Part shown: piece by piece, positions 41,148 to 50,100 of the stretch | Layout: each line of letters starts with the position of its first letter | Position numbering within the stretch: the first letter of the stretch is position 1 | DNA from: Theristus sp. LFF4_11 | Lineage: Eukaryota; Nematoda; Chromadorea; Monhysterida; Xyalidae | Direction of reading: 5' to 3' | DNA length: 64,000 nucleotides | Assembly (NCBI GenBank): GCA_030248135.1 | Contig: JASANC010001732.1 | Coordinates: 1-64,000, forward strand | Notes under the pieces: generated by a model | Told to the model about the DNA's origin: nothing | Database searches by the model: none | The model's input: only the letters and a program-made list of their open reading frames with translations | Position numbers and translations under genes: made by a program

Positions 41148-44100
41148 ATGTGCACCCGCAGTCATCATCCGGGCCACAAGTGGTCCGGCTTTTTTCGTCA
41201 CAGCCAAAACAGTAGTCCAGCCTTGTTGCTACGTGTACCTTCCTTGCTGTGGAAGTCGTCAGCCTTGCTGTTGATTTTGATCACCTGGATGCAAACTTGT
41301 GCAACTGCAGAAAGCATTTCTGAAAGTAAACGTCATTATTGGAATTTCACCTGCTTAGTTTAGTTTTATCATGAAACCGTTCTAGCTTGCTGCTTTTTTA
41401 CAAAGTTTTTTATGTTGTATGCATGTTTTTACAGACATCTGTGACGCTGCGATAGTGTCTCAATGGAACGGACCATTTTACTATCTTCAGGTATATACAG
41501 TCGAACTCACTAAAATGTGGAATCAGCTGATTGGTCGACCGAGCGGAGGCTGCACACACTCCGCACCGTTCTTTTTTCGTGGATTTGGATTTTATTGAAA
41601 CGTGTTTCTTTTGAATGAGTGTGAATTTCCAGCACCGTTTTCATGCTAAAAATAAACTCAAAGGGTTGGAGAACTGCGAAATTCAATTTTTTATTCAACA
41701 GCTCAAAATGCATTTTTTACTGACGACGACGACGACGACGTCGTCGCTTAATTTTTACGTGTGAACTGAAAGACAAAAACCTGAAATGAGTGCGCTGTGT
41801 ACGCGAAATGAAAAAACCAGCTGAAGGGGGTTTCATTCTTAGCTGACCGATCGACATGCGTCCGCAATTAAAAATAATGCGTTTTGACTTCGCGGACGAC
41901 GACGACACGACGACGACTTTGCTTTCATTTTTCATTTTTTCGTTTTCAAGTTGTTTTTGGTAAGCTGCTGTGTTCATTTACTTGGTGCACGCAGCAAACC
42001 ATGCACAGCTCACTCTTTTCAGGCTTTTATTTTCCATTCCACACGCAAAAATTTAGCGACGACGTCGTCGTCGTCATTAAACAAAAAATACATTTTGAGT
42101 TGAGCTGTGGAATAAAAATTTTCTAAATTTCGCGGTCTCTAACCTTTGAGTTTATTTTTTGCACAAAAAGGGTGCTGGAAATTCATAAAAACACGTTTCA
42201 ATAAAATCCATATCCACGAAAAAAGAACGGTGCGGAGTGTGAGCAGCCTCCGCTCGGTCGACCAATCAGCTGATTCCACATTTTAGTGAGTTCGACTGTA
42301 GACGGCTGGGTACAGTACATGTTTAAGAAATGGCTTCAAAATCAAAAATAAACAAAAAAAACAAAAAAAAATTAAAAAATCCATGGCGGCGGCGCATAGT
42401 TGTAGAGCTTCCTTAAACGTTTGGCTTAGGATTAGCAGCAACTTTACACATGAATTTGAGCTGACGTTTCACGATTAGTTACAGGTTTGAGTTATTGTAG
42501 AAAAATGCTTTTTTCGGCCCTCCACGACTTAATATGTGGTGTATTCAGCTGGAAACTGGCGCGACATGGTGCTACTATTTCAAAGCGAATCTCTCGTTAA
42601 CTTGGCAGAAAGCGCAGGAATACTGCGAGACGAATCTGCGCCTGAATGGGCGAAAGGGTGGATTGTTTTCACGGAAACAGGCGAATGCGACGACCGTGGA
42701 ATCGGACATCGCCGCGCAGCTACCGAAGGTTTCCACTTTTGAGATTTTATGTCTGTTTTTTGACACAGTTTTATCGGGTTCTTGGACACTTCTTTACTCA
42801 AGAAGCTTTTCTCTGCGTGTATGCCGTGTCCGCTGAATTTTTTATGAAACATTTCTACACTGCGCCGTATTTCGCTGCATTTTTTCATCTACCGTATTAC
42901 CTCTATTAAACCCCCCCCCCCCAAAATTAAACCCCCCCAAAAATAAACCCCCACCCCCTCGACAAGTTTCCAAATAATCCCCCCCCCAAAATAATCCCCC
43001 ATGGGGGATTATTGAAACCTGTTTGAAACACATACCCAGCGAATTCAGTGGCTGAATGCAGTGACATTGGTGAAATTGTGCTGCCAGAGGCCCCAAAGGG
43101 ATGAGTTAATGGTAATTACATTACAAAAGGCTGTTACAAAAGGAAATTTCTATGTAGAGTAGAAGTTTCTGCGACTTCCTTCCTGCCATGGAAGGTATTT
43201 TTGCCATTTTGTCCACTCCTAAAAATGGTTTCCAAATAAACCCCCCCAAAAATAAAGCCCCCCCCCCAAAAAATAAACCCCCACCCCCAGAAGTCGCTGA
43301 AGAAATAAACCCCCATGGGGGTTTATTAGAGGTAATACGGTATCTGCACAAATTTTAAGCTTTTTTGTCATAAAATTAGAACTCTCTCTGCCACCTTCAT
43401 TCCACGCAGAACAATTTTTTGCATCCTGCATTGCATCGTCAAAAAAACTCTGAAAGTAACTGTTCGGGAGTGACTCCCGTACAGTCACTTTCAGAAAATT
43501 GCAGTGCAATTTTCGATGCCGTGCAAATTGCAGTGCACTTTGCAGCAATTTTCGATGCAGCGTACAGGATGCAGAAAACATTTTCTGCGTGGGGACCTTC
43601 CTAAAATGCTTCAGAATCTAACGTATCTGTGGGTTGACGTTGATGACAACACAATAAATCGTACGATGACCAATCACAAGTGCCCATCGATGGTGGGATG
43701 GCTAGACCAGGAAGAAACCTTTCGTGAAAAAACCGACTGGGTATTATGTTCGGGATTGGACAAACACGAATTGCTTTGCCAAATCACATTCGGTAATGTG
43801 TACCCTGTAAATTGAAATGAACGGAGTTCGAAAAATTGACTCAAATCAAGTCATGGGTGTCCAGAAGATAACGCAGATCATATAATTCCAGAACCACACA
43901 CAACTCCGACTCCAACTACAACTAAATCGTCACGGTTTGTGGAAAATTGTTCATTAGTGTTCAATACCAAATACGGCAGTTACTATCAGCAGATTTGGTA
44001 TTTTAAACAAAACAACTTGACGGTACAGCGCTGTAAAAAGGACAACGTCATAGATGACGCGTTTTTTCACGTTTGTTGCCAATATGATATTATCGTTTCA

Positions 44101-44956
44101 GGAAGACCGGAGGCACAACAGTTTCACCGCGCCCTAAGGAAAAACCCCACGGCCGAACCAAACCTGTAAAACGTCAGCACACGACGAAGTATCTATCGTA
44201 AGCTAATTTTGACTTCCGTAAAACATTTTCCTATCCCCGTGTGCAAGCGCATTGAGTTCCGGAACCAAAATAAAAAAATGATATTATCGTTTCAGGAAGA
44301 CCGGAGGCACAACAGTTTCACGCCCTAAGGAAAAACCCCACGGCCGAACTAAACTCGTAACACGTCAGCACACGACGAAGTATCTACCGTAACCTAATTT
44401 TGAATTCCGTGAAACATTTTCCTATCACCGTGTGCAAACGCATTGAGTCCCGGAACCAAAATAAAAGATATTATCTTTTTTTGGTTCTGGGACTCGATGA
44501 GTTTGCTTGCAGACGTAAAAAGAAAGCTAGTTTCAATTCAGTCTTTACGTGGCAAAACTTGGCAACAGCCTAAGTGACTCGGAATCACTTTGCCAAATTT
44601 GAATTACCGCGCCATGCATGAAACTGTTTATCTGTCTATGCGCGCATTGAGTCTCGGGACCAAAAGAAAAGACAATAAGTATCTATGTACCGGTTTTTTA
44701 AATGAATGGATGACCTTCTACAAATCAGTTACAGTCACTCAGTTTTTGTCGAGATGGATAACTATACGTAAGATAGTTATTACTTTGACACAACTTTGAA
44801 ATTGAGTAATCGTTTCATAGAAGTGGAACGACTGTGACGAGCGAACCGAAACCGAAGACGCTGCACAAAAAAGGTGGAATCAGACGAGCAACGTTGGCCA
44901 GCATGCTGGTGACAATCGCTGCTGTGTTACTGTGCATCGGCCTGTTCTGCGGTTAG
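41148..44956 (+). CDS. membrane-anchored C-type lectin, six exons
   Basis: Exons 41148-41325, 41435-41490, 42549-42728, 43615-43792, 43865-43934 and 44821-44956 join in consistent phase to 265 residues. The N-terminus carries a hydrophobic stretch (residues about 38-55, ALLLILITW) that may be an internal signal peptide. Residues about 60-197 form a C-type lectin-like domain: WCYYF...TWQKAQEYC in the first half, YLWVDVD...W...WVLCSGL...LLCQ in the second. Then comes a Thr/Pro-rich stalk (TTPTPTTTKSS) and a C-terminal helix ATLASMLVTIAAVLLCIGLF before the stop. The usual EPN/QPD carbohydrate motif is not obvious, so sugar binding is uncertain. Upstream exons may exist. Expected place: cell surface. 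Confidence 0.75.
41498..42298. mobile_element. 801-bp long-arm member of the CAGTCGAACTC family, in a lectin intron
   Basis: Flanked by TA on both sides, with termini CAGTCGAACTC and GAGTTCGACTG and inverted arms of roughly 250 bp (GTGGAATCAGCTGATTGG...). GACGAC/GTCGTC runs occur at 41722-41745, 41892-41915 and 42058-42077. It begins only 7 bp after the lectin exon end at 41490. No transposase. Confidence 0.85.
42549..42728 (+). CDS. lectin exon: first half of CTLD
   Basis: ATTCAG acceptor, 60 codons, phase 0 both ends: ATWCYYF, then SLTWQKAQEYCETNLRLNGR, the W-C-Y-x-F and W-x-x-A-x-x-x-C signatures of the C-type lectin fold. Donor GTTTCC. Confidence 0.88.
42892..43340. mobile_element. TA-flanked C/G-tract MITE, copy 3
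   Basis: A 449-bp copy in a lectin intron, flanked by TA, with the same termini (CCGTATTACC/GGTAATACGG), the AATAAACCCCC blocks and the internal conserved region as copies 1 and 2. Confidence 0.85.
43615..43792 (+). CDS. lectin exon: second half of CTLD
   Basis: TGCTTCAG acceptor, phase 0. YLWVDVDDNTINRTMTNHKC, then MVGWLDQEE and TDWVLCSGLDKHELLCQ place the conserved Trp and the two C-terminal Cys of the CTLD. Donor GTAATG, phase 1. Confidence 0.88.
43865..44169 (+). CDS. lectin stalk exon, with a Cys-rich read-through end as possible isoform
   Basis: The exon starts after GTGTCCAG with the Thr/Pro stalk. Splicing at 43934 (GTTTGT) leads to the membrane exon at 44821. Without that splice the frame stays open to TAA at 44167-44169 and adds about 78 residues (ENCSLVFNTKYGSYYQQIWY... 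CKKD... HVCCQYD) with spacing reminiscent of a degenerate Kunitz-type domain, giving a soluble form. AATAAA follows at about 44269. Which form is made cannot be seen from DNA. Confidence 0.5.
44088..44466 (+). repeat. 190-bp tandem duplication in the lectin 3' region
   Basis: Two adjacent copies (about 44088-44277 and 44278-44466) starting GATATTATCGTTTCAGGAAG, each with the end of the read-through frame, the CAGCACACGACGAAGTATCT stretch and an AATAAA. The second copy lacks three bases (GCG) in the coding part and ends in a TAA one codon earlier. Confidence 0.85.
44821..44956 (+). CDS. lectin terminal exon: transmembrane anchor
   Basis: TTTCATAG acceptor in the matching phase. A short basic stretch (KPKTLHKKGGIRRA) is followed by ATLASMLVTIAAVLLCIGLF, CG and TAG. 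The basic cluster on the exposed side makes a single-pass anchor likely. Confidence 0.7.
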
Positions 44957-44962
44957 ACACAC

Positions 44963-45196
44963 TGTACAGTCGAACTCTAAAATATAGGGAATCAGCTGAT
45001 TGGTTGGTGATCGTGATGCATACATTCGATGCAAACCAAACTCCGCCTCCCCAAGGTGGTCACGTCCCCACGTGACGCACGCTTTCTGTGCAGGTATTAT
45101 TGCTGTGTAAGGCGGAGTTTTGGTTTGCATCGGATGTATGCATCACGATCACCAACCAATCAGCTGATTCCCTATAAATTAGAGTTCAGCTGTACA
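44963..45196. mobile_element. palindromic MITE, CAGTCGAACTC family, copy 3
   Basis: About 230 bp between TA dinucleotides: ACAGTCGAACTCTAAAATAT at the left, TAAATTAGAGTTCAGCTGTA at the right, each with AATCAGCTGATTGGTTGG. It starts seven bases after the lectin stop codon, so it forms the 3' UTR of the membrane form. Confidence 0.85.
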
Positions 45197-47005
45197 GGGT
45201 GTTTGAGTGAACATGTCACATATGTACAGGGTGATCAAGAAAACGTCAATAACGAACACGACTGGTATTCGGAAATAATGGCGACCAATATTTCTTTCAC
45301 GGCTGAATTTCAGTTCTGAAATCCAGCAGTTGTCTTTATTGACGTTTTTTTATTTTTCTGACGTTTTTATTTGATTGCCCTGTATTTTCTCGAGACAGCA
45401 AAAGTCTGGTTTGATGAATTACTGTATAACGGAGTTTTTTGTTGTGCGAGGAACACTAGACAACGGAAAAAATAACAAATTCACCTGCATGATTGGCGTA
45501 GCAAAGCAACACAGAAAAGGATTGACATAGGATTCTTTTGAATTTTCTTTGCAAGAAAAAATTGTATTTTCAGCGCCGAATTTTTTTTGCAATTTTCTCA
45601 CTGTGAGTCAATAGTAACACCGCTTCGAAGTCCCAACACGGCAGAAACAACTGCTCATTGTCTATGATTTGAAAATCATCGTCTCGCTTTTGGTAACGTG
45701 TCAAAATCGTTTCGATAAATTCAATTTCGTTTTTCAGCGGTTTTCCACCTGTGCCTGCGTCGTCGCCTGCACGTACAATCGGAAAACGCTGAGCAATCTG
45801 CAGCCATGGACAATATTGACAAACAACCGTTAAGGGTGAACCAACAAGCAGACACAGTTCCGCACACGTGAGCGGACCGGACAACAATGACCGTAACCAT
45901 AACCAAGGGAATTCAGTCTCTCACACATACTAGTTTGATACGTTTACTTTTTAAAGGGGCATTCATGAAGCAGTATTCAGTGACCGCGTAGCTATGTTAC
46001 AAAATACAGCTGCCCGTCACTGAATACGGCTTCATGAATGGCCGATTGATACTTTGCGAACGCTCGTTTTCATATTTCTATTATATCAACCGTTTTTATA
46101 AGCCTATTCAGTTGTGCCAGTCATACACACTTCACGTGATTCACTGTTCTCAGTATGTCCGTTCATGAGGACTGGCGTTCAAAACACTTTTCTATTAGTC
46201 CCAGAAAAAACATACAGCCCGGTTGGAATGTCCAATTTTTTTGAAAAATCTTATTCAAATTAACGACATCACAAAGTGTGAGAAGAACAAATTTAAAATA
46301 ACAACAACCAACAAAGCGAGAGAAGGCCACAACGTTCAGAATTCACAGTGTAATTGCAGATAAAATCACGGAATTAATCAACTTTTTATCACAGTATCGC
46401 AAGATTTTCAATCAAAAACTGTTGTTTTCCAGTCGTGTTAGTGGAATGAAACACAATTCCAACGCCATTGAGGTTGACGATTTGATCACAACGGATTGAC
46501 CCCTTTCTGCAATGAACCAAGGTTCAGAGCAAAAATCATCAAATTCTCATTAGAAGAAAAACAAAAAAAAACATGAAAAACTGCAGCTGTCATTCATGAT
46601 GGTTGATTTTAGAAAAAATAAGAAGTTTTGACAATTTTGAACCCGGAAAGATCGGCATGCGCCGAAAATTTCAAGACAGCAAAATTGCCAAGGTATACAA
46701 TGAACCGCCAAAAAGGGTCAGTCAACCGATGGACTACGGTATCTACCGTAATTGGTGTCGACATGATCTTCTTCTGACCTTCGTGGATCGCCAAAACATA
46801 TTGAAAAGTGACGAAGTGAAATTATTGACTACCGCGATATGAGGCTCTTTACGATCCTTTTTACAATTTTCCTTTACGATCACGCACCTCAGGCAGCGAG
46901 ATCGCGCCAAGACCGAACACGGTAGATACCGTACTCCGTGGCTACAGGTTTGGCATTCCACCATGAATGCCCGAGACCACCAGCCCACAGTATCGCCACA
47001 CTCAC
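45197..47005. other. convergent intergenic region, ENGase 3' end not resolved
   Basis: The last exons of the minus-strand ENGase should lie here. A minus-strand open stretch at 45570-45887 has an acceptable composition but I could not match it to the ENGase C-terminus or find consistent junctions. Confidence 0.4.
45956..46043. mobile_element. short palindromic MITE, family 1, copy 2
   Basis: GGGGCATTCATGAAGCAGTA...GAATACGGCTTCATGAATGGCC hairpin of about 88 bp, matching the copy at 4605-4676. Confidence 0.6.
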
Positions 47006-47194
47006 ATCACCACAGTTGCTCCACTTGACGGAACGTCACTTTTGTCGCCAACGACCACGCCAAACGCGTTGTCATTGTACCAGGCAATCAGTGCGGCTGA
47101 TGTTTCACGTATGGTTTCTAACGGTTCCATCGCGCGCACGCTTACACTGACGCTGAGAGGGCTCGATCGATTTGACAGCTCGAAGCAGAACAAT
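47006..47194 (-). CDS. ENGASE: ENGase exon: C-terminal beta domain
   Basis: CATTTCAG acceptor. LFCFELSNRSSPLSVSVSVR continues a beta-sandwich as in the ENGase C-terminal region (human RLFSLQ...KIYLSMVYK). Phase 2 entry fits the exon at 47546. GTGAGT donor leaves phase 2. Later exons were not identified. Confidence 0.6.
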
Positions 47195-50100
47195 CTGAAA
47201 TGGCGGTGTTTAGCAAAACAAACTGAGCTTTTAGCAATTTTGTTATGTGCCCTCTCTGTTCATGGTCCCACACACGCACACGATATCACAGCAGCGCGTG
47301 TTCCGTGGAGAGTGTGCCAATGTGTTTGCGTTTGCGACCTTAACATTACTGAGTTATAGTACCAGTCGTGTTTGCGTTTGCGACTACTGAGTTAATAGCC
47401 CAGTTCTGGTGGTACAATACAATAATCTGCCGTCACGTGCTGCCCGCCGTGCCAGTGTGTTTGTTTGTGTCTGTGCAACATTCAGCACCAGAACCACACA
47501 GTCCGAAAACGAAAATTTCACTGAAACAAAAAAACCGATCAATACCGAACAGTGAGAAAGCGTTCGCTTGTTTCAAGCGTCAGCCGTAGGCCGTCGCGCC
47601 AGTCGCTCTGCATGACGTCATAGTTATTGCTCGCTGATTGGTTGCCGCCACAGCACAGATGCGCTTGTACGCTCTGGAAAGACATTGCAATATTCTCGTT
47701 TTATTCAGTTCCACACTCAATTATTGCAATTCAATCGGTTCAATAGGGGCACATGCACCGATGAGAGGCCATCTCTCTGCTGCATTTGATTTTGGCCAGA
47801 CCGAAATGCACAGAACCGTCATACAACTTGCAGCAGAACACAACAACAACGACTCGAACTGGTTTTATAGTTCTCAAAATTAACTGATGCCATGAAAACA
47901 CTCGCCAAAACCGTTCACGGAAGCACGGTAAAATGCAAAACGCAGGCCTCACCGCATGGAATGCGGTATGTGGTTGGTCTTGACATGATCCTATAAACGG
48001 ACTGTTAGCTCCCGTTCCCAGCCTTCACACAGCACATCCGGAAAGCTAAAGGAGGCTCAAAATCAGAGAAACCACCACCAACAACAACAACCAGAACCAC
48101 CTTTCCCGACCTGTTTCCCGAGGTTCACCCAGTAGTCGTCCGACGCTGCCTGTTGTTCTGCCGTCGTTTCACTCGTTGTCTTGTTGCTGTTGGTGCCGTT
48201 TCGAAAGTCGGTCGAAAACGGCACCATCGTACACGGCCTGCACCGGTGCTGCGCGCTGGCGACCAGTGTCCAGAATCTGAAACGGTCGGTATTGTGGAGT
48301 CATTCGAAGCTGTCAAGTAGGAAATGACGTCATTTACAGTCGAACTCTAAATTATAAGGAATCAGCTGATTGATTGGTTGGAATTACGGTATGCATGCTT
48401 TGTGCGCAGGCATTGCTGTGGCGGGGCGGAGTTTAGTTTGTTTTAGCCGGTGCTAACCGAAAAAAGCGTACAGAACGCCGTCGAGTGTGGTGCCATCGAG
48501 TTTTCTCTGTCATCAACTGCCCACCCCCCGCGGGGGGGCCGACCCCCCAAACCACACACACAATAGTCTAACGCACTACCACCAGGCCACAAGCGGTGAC
48601 CGTAGGCGAGATTCTCTTGCTCGCAGACTAGCAGTTGTGTGTTTCAAGAATGCCAACATAATTTCCTATGAATGAATATTGGCGTAGAATGAGATGAGCG
48701 GTGACTGTACAGACAAACAAACTGACTTGTGCCAATTCAGTACGAACGCTGTCGACACCAGTGTTTTTTTCTCCGTCTCCCAGACCCAGCCCGGTGCGAA
48801 CAACGCCACACTGAGCGCGTGCTGCCCGATCACTCGAAGCGGACGTCGCAATTGAAGCCGCCACCGCCGAGGGCGGCGGGCGGGCGGGTTGGGGGAGCCA
48901 GTCTTCTTCTGATTGGTTGGAGGCGAGGAGTTGTTTGTGGGTTTTTTTGGTTTTTTGCTTTTTTACGGCCGTTTGTGTTTTTTTTTTTTTGTTTTTTGGG
49001 TTTTGTGTGGCGGGGTGTTTGTTTTTTTGGGGGTTTTTTTGTTTGTGGGGTTGGTTTTTTTTGTTGGTTGGTGCTGGTTGTTGGTTTGGTGTGTTGGTGG
49101 TTTGGGTGTGGTTTTTTTTTTGTTGGGTGTGTTGCTGTTTTTGGGGTTGGTTGCTGTGTGTTTGGTTGGTGGGTTGTTTTTTTGTTGTTTTTTGTGGTTT
49201 TTTTTTTTTTTTTTTCATCGAACTCTAAAATTATAGGCAATCCGCTGATTGGTTGGTGATCACGTGCATGCATGCTCTCTGTGCCGGACGGACGCCGCCT
49301 CCACAGCAATGCCTGCACAGAGAGCATGCATCACGTGATCACCAGCCAATCAGCTAATTGATTGCCTTTGCCTACAATTTATGGAGGTCGACTGTAGTCT
49401 ATCTGTAAATTATATGTACAACTAGCTGATTGGTAGTGTAACGTGGTGGTTCTTTATTCAAAACTGACTTAGAAAGCAAAACAAGAAAAGAAACAAAAAT
49501 CATAAATAAAGAGTGGGCGGGGCGCCCGTTGCGCCCTCTAACGGCGACCAGAACAAACGTTCGTTACAGTAGATTGCACACACAGACACGCGTAGTGTGA
49601 TGCATATGCATTCTGTGCGCGCGCAGACTCCGCCCACAATGATTTATGAAAATAAACGCAACAACAACACCTGATGTCGTCTGTCACCAGCGTGAGCTGC
49701 ACTGGTCTTCAGCGATGATTCGCTCCAGCCGTAATTCAGGAAAATGCCATCCGAAATGTCGAAAAACGGACTGAAAACAATTATTACTTTTTTAAATCTT
49801 GTGGTTGTGAAAGGCCAAATGAAATCTACAACATTCGAAAATGGTTTCACACGGTGAATTAGTACCTTGCGTGTCTGCGTGACTGTAAATATTCAGCAAT
49901 CATATTCATGAGTTTGAAATGGAACTGCACGGTTTGCAGATCCAGATTTTTTCTCCGAAAATCAATTTCCAAAACACGGGTGTGAGTATTTTTACATTTT
50001 CTTCTTTTTTGTAAAACATTTGTAATTCACAATGAAAACACGTTTTTCAAATAAATTTCAGATCACTTTTGATGTAAAAATAGACAGATAAAATTGTAAA

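Noticed and set aside
48628..49327. Lys/Thr/Asn-rich or Phe/Gly/Val-rich frames of 100-196 codons over the G/T block
   Set aside because: The block is low-complexity G/T sequence. Both strands are open by composition.
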